64,000 bases of DNA from Microbacterium sp. LWS13-1.2 (GTDB lineage: Bacteria > Actinomycetota > Actinomycetes > Actinomycetales > Microbacteriaceae). A program made the translations under genes and the position numbers. Below, piece after piece: positions 26,332 through 35,370 of this stretch (position 1 is its first letter; each line of letters opens with the position of its first letter). The stretch spans positions 3,596,001-3,660,000 of the forward strand of contig NZ_CP151632.1 in NCBI RefSeq assembly GCF_040144835.1, in the 5' to 3' direction. The notes under the pieces are model-generated. The model saw nothing but the letters and a program-made list of their open reading frames with translations, did no database searches and had not been told where the DNA came from.

Positions 26332-28182
26332 ATGTGTGGAATCGTCGGATACGTGGGCCCGCGGCAGAGCCAGGCCGTCCTGATCTCAGGCCTCTCACGG
26401 CTCGAGTACCGCGGCTACGACTCGGCGGGCATCGCCGTGATCGACGCGAACGGCGACCTCGGCATGCGCAAGCGTGCGGGCAAGCTCAAGGTGCTCCGCG
26501 ACGACCTCGCCGCGCACCCGCTCGCCGACGGCACCACCGGCATCGGCCACACCCGCTGGGCGACGCACGGCGGCCCCACCGACGGCAACGCCCACCCGCA
26601 CCTCGCCGACGACGACAAGCTCGCCGTCATCCACAACGGCATCATCGAGAACTTCTCCGAGCTCAAGGACGAGCTCCTCGCGGACGGCTTCACCTTCCGC
26701 AGCGAGACCGACACCGAGGTCGCCGCCGTCCTGCTCGGCCGCGAGTACGACCGGTCGGGCGATCTCGTCGAGGCCTTCCGCGCCGTCGTCTCGCGACTGG
26801 AGGGCGCGTTCACCCTGCTCGCGATGCACCAGGAGCAGCCGGGCCTCGTCGTCGGTGCACGCCGCAACTCGCCCCTCGTGATCGGGCTGGGTGACGGTGA
26901 GAACTTCCTCGGCTCGGACGTCGCCGCCTTCGTCGAGCACACGCGCAACGCCCTCGCGATCGGCCAGGACCAGATCGTCGCGATCACCCCCGGGGCCGTC
27001 ACCGTCACCGACTTCTCGGGTAACGCCGTCGAGGTCGAGCCCTTCGAGGTGACGTGGGATGCTGCTGCCGCCGAGAAGGGCGGCTGGTCGTCGTTCATGG
27101 CCAAGGAGGTCTCGGAAGAGCCGGATGCCGTGGCGAACACGCTGCGCGGCCGCATCCGCGACGGCGAGGTCGTCATCCCCGAGCTCGACGGCCTCGACGA
27201 GCTGTTCCGCGGCATCTCGCGCATCATCGTGATCGCGTGCGGCACGGCCGCCTACGCCGGCCAGGTCGGCAAGTACGCGATCGAGCAGTGGACCCGCATC
27301 CCGGTCGACGTCGAGCTCGCCCATGAGTTCCGCTACCGCGATCCGGTGATCGGAGCGGACACCCTCGTCGTCTCGATCAGCCAGTCGGGCGAGACGATGG
27401 ACACGCTCATGGCGGTCAAGTACGCGCGCGAGCGCGGCGCGAAGACGCTCTCGATCTGCAACACGCAGGGCGCCACCATCCCTCGCGAGTCCGACGCCAT
27501 CGTCTACACGCACGCCGGTCCCGAGGTCGCCGTCGCCTCCACCAAGGCATTCGTCGCGCAGATCACCGCGCTGTACCTCATGGGGCTGCACATCGGACGT
27601 GTCCGCGGCGCGATCGCGCCGGCGGACGCGGCCGACCACGTTCGCGAGCTCGAGGCGATCCCGGGCAAGATCACGCAGATCCTCGAGCGCGAACAGCCCC
27701 GCATCGAGCAGTTCGCCCACTGGATGGCCGACACCCGCTCGGTGCTGTTCCTCGGCCGCCACGTCGGCTACCCCATCGCACTCGAAGGCGCGCTCAAGCT
27801 CAAGGAGCTCGCGTACATCCACGCCGAGGGATTCGCCGCCGGCGAGCTCAAGCACGGACCCATCGCCCTCATCGAGCCCGGCCAGCCCGTGTTCGTCATC
27901 GTGCCGTCGCCACGCAAGTCGGCCGAGATGCACAAGAAGGTCATCTCAAGCATCGAGGAGATCCGCGCGCGCGGCGCTCGGGTCATCGCGATCGCGGAGG
28001 AGGGCGACGCCGCGGTGCTGCCCAAGGCCGACGAAGTGCTGCGCATCCCGCTCGCCGGACCCTTCTTCGAGCCGCTCCTGGCCGTCGTGCCGCTGCACAT
28101 CTTCGCGATGGGCCTCGCCACGGCCAAGGGACTCGACGTCGATCAGCCCCGCAACCTCGCCAAGTCGGTCACGGTCGAGTAG
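26332..28182 (+). CDS. glmS: Glutamine-fructose-6-phosphate aminotransferase (isomerizing)
   Basis: A 616-residue enzyme that makes glucosamine-6-phosphate from fructose-6-phosphate and glutamine, feeding glmM and peptidoglycan. The N-terminal glutaminase starts MCGIVGYVG, with Cys2 (after Met1) as nucleophile. It has GIGHTRWATHGGP, and two SIS domains follow with SISQSGETMDT and the C-terminus PRNLAKSVTVE. ATG 26332 lies 7 nt after a TACCAT -10 box (26319-26324), so the message is probably leaderless. No glmS ribozyme is present in the short spacer. Length is normal. Confidence 0.97.
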   Translation: MCGIVGYVGPRQSQAVLISGLSRLEYRGYDSAGIAVIDANGDLGMRKRAGKLKVLRDDLAAHPLADGTTGIGHTRWATHGGPTDGNAHPHLADDDKLAVIHNGIIENFSELKDELLADGFTFRSETDTEVAAVLLGREYDRSGDLVEAFRAVVSRLEGAFTLLAMHQEQPGLVVGARRNSPLVIGLGDGENFLGSDVAAFVEHTRNALAIGQDQIVAITPGAVTVTDFSGNAVEVEPFEVTWDAAAAEKGGWSSFMAKEVSEEPDAVANTLRGRIRDGEVVIPELDGLDELFRGISRIIVIACGTAAYAGQVGKYAIEQWTRIPVDVELAHEFRYRDPVIGADTLVVSISQSGETMDTLMAVKYARERGAKTLSICNTQGATIPRESDAIVYTHAGPEVAVASTKAFVAQITALYLMGLHIGRVRGAIAPADAADHVRELEAIPGKITQILEREQPRIEQFAHWMADTRSVLFLGRHVGYPIALEGALKLKELAYIHAEGFAAGELKHGPIALIEPGQPVFVIVPSPRKSAEMHKKVISSIEEIRARGARVIAIAEEGDAAVLPKADEVLRIPLAGPFFEPLLAVVPLHIFAMGLATAKGLDVDQPRNLAKSVTVE

Positions 28183-28511
28183 CCGGCATCCGCGCGCTCG
28201 GGTCCTGCCGCCGGCGGGCCGCGGCGGGCGCGACGCCCCCCGGCGGGGGCGGGGGCCTGGCGAGGCCGAGGCGCCCCCGGTGGGCCGACGCGCCCCGGCG
28301 GGGCCGAGGCGCCTCAGGTGCAGTGCACGACCGTCGGTGTCTCCCGGTGACTTGCGCTGAACGTACGCCCGATCCGGCGTGGCGCTTACATCCAGCGCAA
28401 GTGAACAAGCGAGGGAGGCGCCGGGGTGGCAGCGCACCCGGAGCGGCGGGGCGCCCGGCGCGGCGCGATAGTCTGTCGGATGCCGCGCGCGCGGCGCGGC
28501 AGGAGGCTCAC
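28183..28511. other. glmS-acpS intergenic region with GC-rich tract and palindrome
   Basis: This 329-bp stretch has no convincing gene. Bases 28195-28320 are almost pure G/C with repeated GGCGGGG/CCCCGGC blocks. Bases 28350-28402 hold a dispersed palindromic element described separately. A possible acpS -10 box (TAGTCT near 28469) lies about 40 bp before the acpS start. No coding signal or known RNA was recognised. Confidence 0.5.
28350..28402. repeat. Palindromic intergenic element, copy 1 (ACTTGCGCTG arms)
   Basis: ACTTGCGCTG (28350-28359) and CAGCGCAAGT (28393-28402) are perfect inverted arms. The inner parts (AACGTACG versus CTTACATC) pair imperfectly. The same arms occur in a stronger copy at 33919-33980. 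The two copies bracket the acpS-to-tsaD operon. Confidence 0.75.
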
Positions 28512-28991
28512 GTGATCGTCGGAATCGGCGTCGACCTCGTCGACATCCCGCGTTTCGAGCGCACGATCGAGCGCACACCGCGGCTCGTCGAACGGCTCTT
28601 CTCCGACGCGGAACGCCGGCTCAAGCCGCACTCGCTCGCCGCGCGGTACGCCGCGAAGGAGGCGCTCATCAAGGCGCTCGGCGGCTCGGACGGCGTGCAC
28701 TGGACCGAGATCGAGGTCGCCTCCGAGGCTTCCGGTCGCCCGGTCTTCTCGCTGTGCGGATCGACGGCCGCCGTCGTCGCCTCGCGGGGGATCACCGCTC
28801 TGCATCTCTCGCTGTCGCACGATGCCGGCCTCGCGACGGCGTACGTGATCGCCGAGGCGATGCCCGAATCCCCGGCCTCACCGAATCAGGGGATTCGCGC
28901 CCAAACCGAGGGCGACGTCGCCGGTCTCGACGAGGATCGCCTGTCTCGGCGCTCGCCGAGCGCCGCCCCGACCACGGAGGGGGCCGCATGA
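28512..28991 (+). CDS. acpS: Holo-[acyl-carrier-protein] synthase
   Basis: A 159-residue phosphopantetheinyl transferase that activates acyl carrier protein using coenzyme A. The motifs are GIGVDLVDIPRFE (metal-binding Asp8) and RYAAKEALIKALGG. The core fold ends at about residue 117; a further ~42 residues (ESPASPNQGIRAQTEG...) form a polar, probably disordered tail not usual in the family. GTG 28512 has AGGAGG upstream. Its stop overlaps the alr start (ATGA at 28988), so it opens the coupled operon. Confidence 0.93.
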   Translation: MIVGIGVDLVDIPRFERTIERTPRLVERLFSDAERRLKPHSLAARYAAKEALIKALGGSDGVHWTEIEVASEASGRPVFSLCGSTAAVVASRGITALHLSLSHDAGLATAYVIAEAMPESPASPNQGIRAQTEGDVAGLDEDRLSRRSPSAAPTTEGAA

Positions 28992-30112
28992 GCCGTCTGC
29001 CCGCCGGGACGCTCCGCGAGGCGACGATCGACGTCGGCGCCATCGAGGACAACGTGCGGCACCTGCGCCGGCTCACCGGCTCGGAGGTCATCGCCGTCGT
29101 CAAGGCCGACGGCTACGGGCACGGGGCGGTGCGCTCGGCGCTCGCGGCGCTCGCGGGCGGCGCGACGCGGCTGGGCGTCGCCGACATCACCGAGGCTCTC
29201 GCACTCCGCCGCGCCGGCATCGACGCGCCGATCGTCGCGTGGCTGCACGCTCCCGGCGCCGACTTCGCCGAGGCGGCCGCACGCGGCATCGAGCTCGGCA
29301 TCTCGAGCCTCGACCAGCTGCAGAGAGCCGCGGCGGCAGCATCCGCCGACCGTCCTGTCGGAGTGCACCTCAAGCTCGAGACCGGGCTGTCGCGCAACGG
29401 CATCGCGCCCGAGGACTACCGCGTGGTGTTCGCCGAGGCCGCGCGGCTCGAGCGGATCGGCCGGGTGCGCGTCTACGCCCTGTTCAGCCACCTGTCGAAC
29501 GCTTCGGCGGAGGACGACCGCGCGGCCCTGCGCGCGTTCGAGGAGGGCATCGGCGTCGCGGCCTCGCTCGGACTCGCGCCGCCGCTGCGGCATCTCGCCG
29601 CGACGCACGCCGCGATCGACCTGCCCGAGTCGCGCCTCGGGTGCGTGCGGATCGGCATCGGGATCTACGGACTCTCGCCGTTCGCCGATCGGACGTCGGC
29701 CGACCTCGGCCTGCGCCCTGCGATGACCCTGCGCGGTGCGGTCGCCGCGGTGCGCCGCGTGCCCGCCGGCAAGGGCGTGTCGTACGGGTACGACTACCGC
29801 CCTGAGCGCGACACGACCCTTGCCCTGGTACCGCTCGGCTACGCCGACGGTGTGCCCCGGCAGGCGTCGGGGGCGGGTCCCGTCGTGATCGGCGGGCGCA
29901 GGTTCACCGTCGCCGGCCGGATCGCCATGGATCAGTTCGTCGTCGACGTCGGCGATGCGCCCGTTGCCGTGGGGGACGAGGCGGTGCTCTTCGGCGATCC
30001 CACCCTGGGGGCACCAGCCGCGACGGAATGGGCGGATGCCGCGGGCACGATCAATTACGAGATCGTCACGCGCATCGGCCCTCGGGTCGCCCGGCGGCAG
30101 GTCGCGGAATGA
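28988..30112 (+). CDS. alr: Alanine racemase
   Basis: A 374-residue PLP enzyme converting L- to D-alanine for peptidoglycan. The PLP lysine is Lys39 in VVKADGYGHGAVR. The C-terminal domain carries GVSYGYDYRPERD, VPLGYADGVPRQ and RIAMDQFVVDVG. ATG 28988 overlaps the acpS stop by 4 bp. The acpS-alr-tsaE order is frequent in actinobacteria. A 121-bp spacer with a possible 42-codon frame separates it from tsaE. Confidence 0.96.
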   Translation: MSRLPAGTLREATIDVGAIEDNVRHLRRLTGSEVIAVVKADGYGHGAVRSALAALAGGATRLGVADITEALALRRAGIDAPIVAWLHAPGADFAEAAARGIELGISSLDQLQRAAAAASADRPVGVHLKLETGLSRNGIAPEDYRVVFAEAARLERIGRVRVYALFSHLSNASAEDDRAALRAFEEGIGVAASLGLAPPLRHLAATHAAIDLPESRLGCVRIGIGIYGLSPFADRTSADLGLRPAMTLRGAVAAVRRVPAGKGVSYGYDYRPERDTTLALVPLGYADGVPRQASGAGPVVIGGRRFTVAGRIAMDQFVVDVGDAPVAVGDEAVLFGDPTLGAPAATEWADAAGTINYEIVTRIGPRVARRQVAE

Positions 30113-30237
30113 GCGTGCTGCCTGTTCCGTTCTCAGGATTGATGCAGCGGCCTCGGCCCGGCGCGCGCGTATTTCTGCGGTCCGCGCAACGGGCCCAGAG
30201 CAGCGGTCCTGAGTACGGTACGGGGGAGGCGGGATGA
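30109..30237 (+). CDS. Possible 42-residue small protein bridging alr and tsaE
   Basis: A short frame starts at an ATG overlapping the alr stop (ATGA) and its own stop overlaps the tsaE ATG (ATGA at 30234). This would keep ribosomes coupled across the alr-tsaE gap. The translated sequence (MSVLPVPFSGLMQRPRPGAR...) matches nothing I recognise. Third codon positions are less G/C-rich than in neighbours, which argues against a real protein. It could instead be an untranslated spacer. Confidence 0.2.
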   Translation: MSVLPVPFSGLMQRPRPGARVFLRSAQRAQSSGPEYGTGEAG

Positions 30238-30758
30238 GCGAGGGGATCGACGCACTCGTCGGCGCGCGTGAGATCACCTCGCCCGACGCCATGGAGGCGC
30301 TGGGCGAAGAAATGGGACGGATGCTGCGCCCCGGCGACATGGTGGTCCTCACCGGACCGCTCGGCGCAGGCAAGACCACGCTCACGCGGGGTATCGGCCG
30401 GGGACTGGACGTGCGAGGTCCCATCCAGAGCCCGACGTTCGTGCTTGCGCGCACGCACCCGTCGCTCGTCGGCGGTACGCCCCTCGTACACGTCGACGCC
30501 TACCGGCTGGGCTCGGCCGCCGAACTGGACGACCTCGACATCGACTTCGACGGTTCCGTCGTGATCGTCGAGTGGGGGAGGGGTCTCGTCGACGGCATCC
30601 GCGACCACTGGTGGGAGGTGGAGCTCGACCGTGAATGGCACGGGCGTGGGCAGGACGACGCGTGCTACGGCGTCGCCCACGAGGCAGAGCTCGATGCCGA
30701 CGCACCCCGCCTCGTGAAGATCTCGCGCCACGGCGCGCCGACTACCCTGGAAGGGTGA
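30234..30758 (+). CDS. tsaE: tRNA threonylcarbamoyladenosine biosynthesis ATPase TsaE
   Basis: A 174-residue P-loop ATPase needed with TsaB and TsaD for t6A37 modification of ANN-decoding tRNAs. Walker A is GPLGAGKTT at residues 41-49. Family blocks QSPTFVLARTH, HVDAYRLGSAAEL and VVIVEWGRGL follow. The last ~45 residues extend beyond the typical ~150-residue core. The stop overlaps the GTG of tsaB (GTGA at 30755). Confidence 0.95.
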   Translation: MSEGIDALVGAREITSPDAMEALGEEMGRMLRPGDMVVLTGPLGAGKTTLTRGIGRGLDVRGPIQSPTFVLARTHPSLVGGTPLVHVDAYRLGSAAELDDLDIDFDGSVVIVEWGRGLVDGIRDHWWEVELDREWHGRGQDDACYGVAHEAELDADAPRLVKISRHGAPTTLEG

Positions 30759-31492
30759 TCCTCGGCATCGACACGTCGCTCGGCTCCGCAGTGGCGGTGG
30801 TCGAGCCCGACGGCGTCATCCGGTCCGAGGCCGCCAGCCTCGATCCGCGTGGGCACGCCGAGGTCATCGGCACCCTGCTGGAGCGGGCGCTGGCCGAGGC
30901 ATCCGTCAGCCCTTCGGACATCACGCATGTCGCCGCCGGAATGGGACCGGGACCGTTCACCGGGCTGCGCGTCGGCATCGCGGCGGCACGGACGTTCGCC
31001 CTCGGCCGGGGCGTGCCCGTCATTCCCGTCGTGAGCCATGACGCCGTCGCGCTGGAGCTGCTCCTGCACAGCGCCCTCACGGCCGACTGGGGTTCGGTCG
31101 GCGGCTACGAGAATCCCGACGACGATACCTTCGCGGTCGTGACCGACGCGCGCCGGCGCGAGTTCGCGTACACGCTCTACCGCGGACTCGACGACGACGG
31201 GCTTCCGATCCGCGTGGCCGAGCCGGCGCTCGTCCCCCGCGACGACCTCGATGCGGCGCTCGCGCAGGCGGCGGCCGAACGCCGCGACGCCGACCGCATC
31301 CCCGCCGCGATGCTCGCGCTCGCCGCGGCACGCTCTCTCGCCGCCGGGCGGAGCATCGGCTCGGTCGACGCGCTGTACCTGCGAGCGCCCGACGTCACGC
31401 TGCCGCACGCACCGAAGCGGGTCAACGTCGCCGCATCCGCCGAACGATCAGGCGACCGGGCGCCGTCCCATTCACAGCGGGACGACGCATGA
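30755..31492 (+). CDS. tsaB: tRNA threonylcarbamoyladenosine biosynthesis protein TsaB
   Basis: A 245-residue ASKHA-fold partner of TsaD and TsaE. It begins [17 protein letters not shown] and contains [19 protein letters not shown], the typical TsaB glycine loop. GTG 30755 overlaps the tsaE stop by 4 bp, and its own stop overlaps the rimI ATG at 31489. As in other TsaB proteins, the ATPase residues of TsaD are not conserved, so it acts as a scaffold. Confidence 0.95.
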   Translation: MILGIDTSLGSAVAVVEPDGVIRSEAASLDPRGHAEVIGTLLERALAEASVSPSDITHVAAGMGPGPFTGLRVGIAAARTFALGRGVPVIPVVSHDAVALELLLHSALTADWGSVGGYENPDDDTFAVVTDARRREFAYTLYRGLDDDGLPIRVAEPALVPRDDLDAALAQAAAERRDADRIPAAMLALAAARSLAAGRSIGSVDALYLRAPDVTLPHAPKRVNVAASAERSGDRAPSHSQRDDA

Positions 31493-32082
31493 GCCTCCGC
31501 AGGGCGACCGGCGACGACCTCGCCGCGATCATGGCTCTCGAACGCGCATCGTTCCCCACCGACGCCTGGTCGGAGGCGATGATGCGCGAAGAGCTCGCCT
31601 CCCCGCACGGCTGGTACGTCGTCGACAACGAGGCCGGCCGACTCGTCGGCTACGCGGGACTGCGGGCGGTCGCTGGAGCGAAGGATGCCGACATCCAGAC
31701 CATCGCCATCGCCGACGTGTCGCGGGGGCGCGGTCGCGGCCGTTCGCTGCTGCGGGCGCTGCTCGACGAGGCCGCGCGCCGCGGTGTCGCCCATGTCTTC
31801 CTCGAGGTGCGCGCCGACAACCCGGTCGCGCAGGCGCTCTACATCTCGGAGGGCTTCGCCGAGATCGGCCGCAAGCCCCGGTACTACCAGCCCGACGACG
31901 TCGACGCCGTGGTGATGAAGCTCGATGTGCGGGGCTGGCACGGCGCTTCGGCAAGCTCAGCGCCCGGTGCAGACTCAGCGCCCGGTGCCGGCTCGGCGCC
32001 CGGTGCCGGCTCCGCGTCCGGCGCCGCCTCAGCGCCCAGCGGCGGTGCAGCGCCCGCGTGGGACGGAGGGGTGTGCACGTGA
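31489..32082 (+). CDS. rimI: Ribosomal-protein-alanine N-acetyltransferase with repeat tail
   Basis: A 197-residue GNAT acetyltransferase. Core residues 1-150 show [16 protein letters not shown], the acetyl-CoA loop [11 protein letters not shown], and [18 protein letters not shown], as in RimI, which acetylates the N-terminus of S18. Residues ~155-187 form a low-complexity Ser/Ala/Pro/Gly tail encoded by five tandem 18-bp units (31957-32046). It overlaps tsaB and tsaD by 4 bp on each side; tsaB-rimI-tsaD linkage is standard. Confidence 0.93.
   Translation: MSLRRATGDDLAAIMALERASFPTDAWSEAMMREELASPHGWYVVDNEAGRLVGYAGLRAVAGAKDADIQTIAIADVSRGRGRGRSLLRALLDEAARRGVAHVFLEVRADNPVAQALYISEGFAEIGRKPRYYQPDDVDAVVMKLDVRGWHGASASSAPGADSAPGAGSAPGAGSASGAASAPSGGAAPAWDGGVCT
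31957..32046 (+). repeat. Five tandem 18-bp units inside rimI
   Basis: Units resembling TCAGCGCCCGGTGCCGGC repeat in frame at 31957, 31975, 31993, 32011 and 32029. They encode SAPGAG-like hexapeptides at the RimI C-terminus. The unit length keeps the frame, so copy number could vary without breaking the gene. Confidence 0.85.
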
Positions 32083-33146
32083 ACCGCGCCGAACCGCTGG
32101 TGCTGGGCATCGAGACGAGCTGCGACGAGACCGGCATCGGGATCGTCCGCGGCCGCACGCTGCTGTCGAACACGATCGCCAGCTCGATGGACGAGCACGC
32201 CCGCTACGGCGGGGTCGTGCCCGAGGTCGCCGCTCGCGCGCATCTCGAGGCGCTGCAGCCGTCCATCGAGGCGGCGCTCGCCGAGTCGGGCGTCGCGCTG
32301 GCCGATCTCGACGCCGTCGCGGTGACGAGCGGCCCGGGTCTCGCGGGAGCCCTCATGGTCGGAATCGGCGCGGCCAAGGCGCTCGCCGTGTCGCTCGAGA
32401 AGCCGCTCTATGCCGTCAACCACCTGGTCGGCCACATCGCGGCCGACATCCTCGACACCGACGCGCCCCCGCTGGAGTACCCGACGGTCGCGCTGCTGGT
32501 GAGCGGCGGCCATACCTCGCTGCTGCTCGTGCGCGACCTCACCACCGATGTCGAGCTGCTCGGCGAGACGATGGACGACGCTGCCGGGGAGGCGTTCGAC
32601 AAGGTCGCACGGCTGCTCGGGCTGCCGTACCCCGGGGGCCCCGAGATCGATCGGGCGGCGGCATCCGGCGATCCGAAGGCGGTCCCCTTCCCGCGCGGCC
32701 TGTCCCGCGCGTCCGACATGGCGGCGCACCGCTACGACTTCTCGTTCTCAGGGCTGAAGACGGCGGTCGCCCGCTGGGTCGAGCTGCGCCAGGCGGCGGG
32801 GGAGCAGGTTCCGGTCGCGGATGTCGCGGCGAGCTTCCGCGAGGCCGTCGTCGACGTGCTCGTGACCAAGGCGCTCGCCGCGTGCCGCGACCACGGCGTG
32901 CCGCGCCTGCTGCTCGGCGGTGGTGTCATCGCCAACCGGCGCCTGCGCGACGTGGCGCTCGAGCGAGCCGCAGCCGAGGGCGTCACCGTGCGCATCCCGC
33001 CGCTGTCGCTGTGTACCGACAACGGCGCGATGATCGCCGCCCTCACCTCCGAGCTCATCATGTCGGGCCGCGCTCCGTCGACGCTCGAGTTCGGCGCCGA
33101 CTCGACGCTGCCCGTCACCGAGATCCAGGTCGCGGAGTCGCGATGA
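32079..33146 (+). CDS. tsaD: tRNA N6-adenosine threonylcarbamoyltransferase
   Basis: A 355-residue catalytic subunit that transfers threonylcarbamoyl to A37 of tRNA. It begins [15 protein letters not shown] and carries the metal-binding HxxxH (NHLVGH, His115/His119). Also present: [23 protein letters not shown] and the [10 protein letters not shown] loop. GTG 32079 has GGACGGAGGGG upstream and overlaps the rimI stop. With tsaE and tsaB in the same operon, the complete late t6A machinery is here; TsaC must be elsewhere. Confidence 0.97.
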   Translation: MNRAEPLVLGIETSCDETGIGIVRGRTLLSNTIASSMDEHARYGGVVPEVAARAHLEALQPSIEAALAESGVALADLDAVAVTSGPGLAGALMVGIGAAKALAVSLEKPLYAVNHLVGHIAADILDTDAPPLEYPTVALLVSGGHTSLLLVRDLTTDVELLGETMDDAAGEAFDKVARLLGLPYPGGPEIDRAAASGDPKAVPFPRGLSRASDMAAHRYDFSFSGLKTAVARWVELRQAAGEQVPVADVAASFREAVVDVLVTKALAACRDHGVPRLLLGGGVIANRRLRDVALERAAAEGVTVRIPPLSLCTDNGAMIAALTSELIMSGRAPSTLEFGADSTLPVTEIQVAESR

Positions 33147-33856
33147 CGGACGAACGGATGCCGGTCCCCGGCGACGACGCGACCCGCGAGCCCCCGGCCG
33201 GGGCGAAGCCGCCACCCGCCGACACGAAGGTGTCGGCCGAGACCCCGGTGCCCCCGGCCGCCGACGCCGCCACGACGCCGCCCGCCGCCACGTCGCCACC
33301 GGCCGACACGACGGTGCCGGCGGAGTCCCCTGCGCCGCCGCGCGCGGCCGCCGACGCCGCCGCGCCGCGACCGGCCGACACGACGGTGCCGGCGGAGCCC
33401 CCTGCGCCGCCGCGCCCGGCCGAGCCGACGGTCACGTCGGTCTCGCCCGACATCGACCTCGCGCAGGACGCCTCGCCGCTGCCCGGGGCGCATCGCGGCG
33501 GGTTCCAGCGCCTGCCGACCGCGCCGGTTGCGGTCACCGTCGAGACGGCTCCCGCCGAGCCGGGTGGTGAGTTCACGCCGGACGACACCTCGTGGCAGGC
33601 GACCGATTCCGCGTTCCACAGCGGCCTCGCGGGCTGGGCGCTCGCGTTCGCGGTCGTCGGCCTCTTGGTGTCGATGTTCGTCGGGTGGGGATTCCCTATC
33701 GGACTGGTCGCCGTCGTCTCGGCGATCATCGCCCTGCGTCGCCCGCTCGAGAACCGCGCCGTGGCGGTGTGGGCCATCGCCCTGGGCGCGCTGTCCATCC
33801 TCTACAGCGCCGGGTGGCTGCTCTTCACCGCGATGCGGGCCAACTTCTTCGGCTGA
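33143..33856 (+). CDS. Pro/Ala-rich protein with C-terminal membrane domain (DUF4190-like)
   Basis: A 237-residue protein of unknown function. Residues 1-150 are disordered and rich in Pro/Ala/Thr, with two copies of PADTTVPAE plus PAPPR. Residues 155-235 form a membrane domain of two or three helices ([20 protein letters not shown], then [19 protein letters not shown]). The [24 protein letters not shown] pattern resembles DUF4190-type small membrane domains. ATG 33143 overlaps the tsaD stop by 4 bp, so it is translated at the end of the acpS-tsaD operon. The link with tRNA modification is probably only positional. Confidence 0.75.
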   Translation: MTDERMPVPGDDATREPPAGAKPPPADTKVSAETPVPPAADAATTPPAATSPPADTTVPAESPAPPRAAADAAAPRPADTTVPAEPPAPPRPAEPTVTSVSPDIDLAQDASPLPGAHRGGFQRLPTAPVAVTVETAPAEPGGEFTPDDTSWQATDSAFHSGLAGWALAFAVVGLLVSMFVGWGFPIGLVAVVSAIIALRRPLENRAVAVWAIALGALSILYSAGWLLFTAMRANFFG

Positions 33857-33918
33857 CACCCGCCCCGCTCCCGCCCCGCCTCCCGCGCCGCGCCCCCGCC
33901 TGCCGGCCCTCCCCGTCA

Positions 33919-33980
33919 GTTCACTTGCGCTGAACATACGGAAAAATACAGCCTCGGCCGTACATTCAGCGCAAGTGAAC
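33919..33980. repeat. Palindromic intergenic element, copy 2 (GTTCACTTGCGCTG arms)
   Basis: Arms of 23 nt (33919-33941 and 33958-33980) match at 21 of 23 positions around a 16-nt loop that begins AAAAATAC. It sits between two converging genes and could act as a two-way terminator, although no T-run is present. Its arms repeat those of 28350-28402. Confidence 0.85.
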
Positions 33981-34019
33981 GGAATCGGGAGAATGAGCGC
34001 GGCATCCCCGAGGCAGCGG

Positions 34020-35207
34020 TCAGACGCGGTCGGCGAGGATCGCGGTGCGCTTGTTGCCGATCCGCGTGAGCAGCAGCGTGGCCGACGCCGACCCGCGGAG
34101 CTTCAGGCGGGTGCGCAGCGCCGCGGGATCGACATCCACTCCGCGCTTCTTGATCTCCAGGCGCCCGATGTCGCGCTCGCGGAGGGCCTTGCTGAGCGCC
34201 TTCACCTCCGCCGGCAGCACCTCCCGCACGCGGAAGGTCGACACGAAGGGCGAGGTGAGGGCGGCGTCCGACGTGAGGTAGGCGATGTGCTCGTCGAGCA
34301 TGCCCGCCTCGAGGCTGCGGGCGACGTCGCCGATGAGCCGTGCGCGGATGACCGCGCCGTCGGGCTCGTGCAGGTAGGCGCCGAGCTCGCGAGCGGGCTC
34401 GTCGTCGGCATCCGTCTCCGCCGTCAGCTCATGCGCCCTGTCGTTGCGGATGACGAGCGCCGCTCGCCGCACCCTCTCGCGCGCGAGCGCGCCCGACCAC
34501 AGCACGAGCTCGACGGTGGAGCCGTCGGCGCTCACCCACTGCGCCTCGACGTCGTCGGGGATGACCTCACGATCGAGGCCGGGCCCGAGCTTGACGCCGA
34601 CGGGCATGCGTCGCGCGAGGCCGAAGACCCAGTCGAGCGACGGCGACCAGTCCTCGGGACGGGTGCGTGTGGTCTCGGCGTGACCGGCGGTGCGGCGCGC
34701 GGGATCGAGCCACGCGGCGTCGACGCCCTCGAGATCCGCCTCCTCCGCGGTGCCGTGGCGCACCTCGACGTCGGCGCCGAACGGGGCCAGGTTGTAGGCG
34801 GCGATCCCCGCAGTGATCTCGTCGGCGTCGACCGCCGTGACGCGCAGGCCGAGGCCGGCGAGACCGAGCGCGTCCCCGCCGATGCCGCAGCCGAGGTCGG
34901 CGACATGGGCGAAGCCGGCATCCCGGAAGCGCGCCGCGTGGCGGGCCGCGATCGGTAGGCGGGTGGCCTGCTCGAGCCCTGCGCGCGTGAACAGCATCCG
35001 CTCGGCCAGCTCGCCGAACTTCGGCCGTGCGCGCGTGCGCAGCCGTGCCTGCCCGACGACCGCCGACACGAGGTCGGGGGAGTGACCGTCGCGACGGAGC
35101 CGCGTCACCGCCCGCGCGACATCGTCGGACGAGTCGACCGGCGGCATGGCGTCGAGCAGCCGGAGCCCCTCGGGCGTCAGGAGCGCCTCGAATTCGGAGA
35201 GTTCCAC
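34020..35207 (-). CDS. Class I SAM-dependent methyltransferase with THUMP-like C-terminal domain
   Basis: A 395-residue putative nucleic-acid methyltransferase. The SAM-binding motif I is VADLGCGIGGDALGLAG at about 102-118, followed by VTAVDADEITAGIAAYN. The motif AWLDPARRT (about 163-170) takes the place of the catalytic NPPY-type motif. The C-terminal ~100 residues (KALSKALRERDIGRLEIKKR) resemble the THUMP-like domain annotated on actinobacterial members. Substrate is unknown; RNA is likely by family. It starts with GTG at 35207 and is divergent from the IniB-like gene, sharing a 163-bp promoter region. Confidence 0.8.
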   Translation of the reverse strand: MELSEFEALLTPEGLRLLDAMPPVDSSDDVARAVTRLRRDGHSPDLVSAVVGQARLRTRARPKFGELAERMLFTRAGLEQATRLPIAARHAARFRDAGFAHVADLGCGIGGDALGLAGLGLRVTAVDADEITAGIAAYNLAPFGADVEVRHGTAEEADLEGVDAAWLDPARRTAGHAETTRTRPEDWSPSLDWVFGLARRMPVGVKLGPGLDREVIPDDVEAQWVSADGSTVELVLWSGALARERVRRAALVIRNDRAHELTAETDADDEPARELGAYLHEPDGAVIRARLIGDVARSLEAGMLDEHIAYLTSDAALTSPFVSTFRVREVLPAEVKALSKALRERDIGRLEIKKRGVDVDPAALRTRLKLRGSASATLLLTRIGNKRTAILADRV

Positions 35208-35370
35208 CCGCCGAGCCTACGGGGGTACCCCGGGCTGCATCCCCGAAACCCCCACCGGATCCCCCTCTGCGGAGGGGGGAAGTGCGGGGAACCTCCGGAT
35301 GTGGCGGCGACCGCCCGGGCAGAGACTCTTCATACACCGCCACCCTGGCTCAGCGAGAAAAGGATCAATC
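35208..35370. promoter_or_regulatory. Promoter region of the IniB-like gene
   Basis: The 163-bp spacer holds GCATCCCCGAAACCCCC (35237-35253), which closely resembles a motif before the second IniB-like gene. It also has a C-rich/G-rich palindrome (CCCCCTC TGCG GAGGGGG, near 35262-35279) and a weak -10-like CATACA near 35331. A ribosome site AAAAGGA precedes the ATG. The two motifs are candidate sites for the LuxR-type regulator encoded at 41669-44218. Confidence 0.45.

Noticed and set aside
28195..28320. A possible gene in the G/C-rich tract after glmS
   Set aside because: Composition is nearly pure G/C with repeated GGCGGGG blocks; frames lack start context and codon structure.
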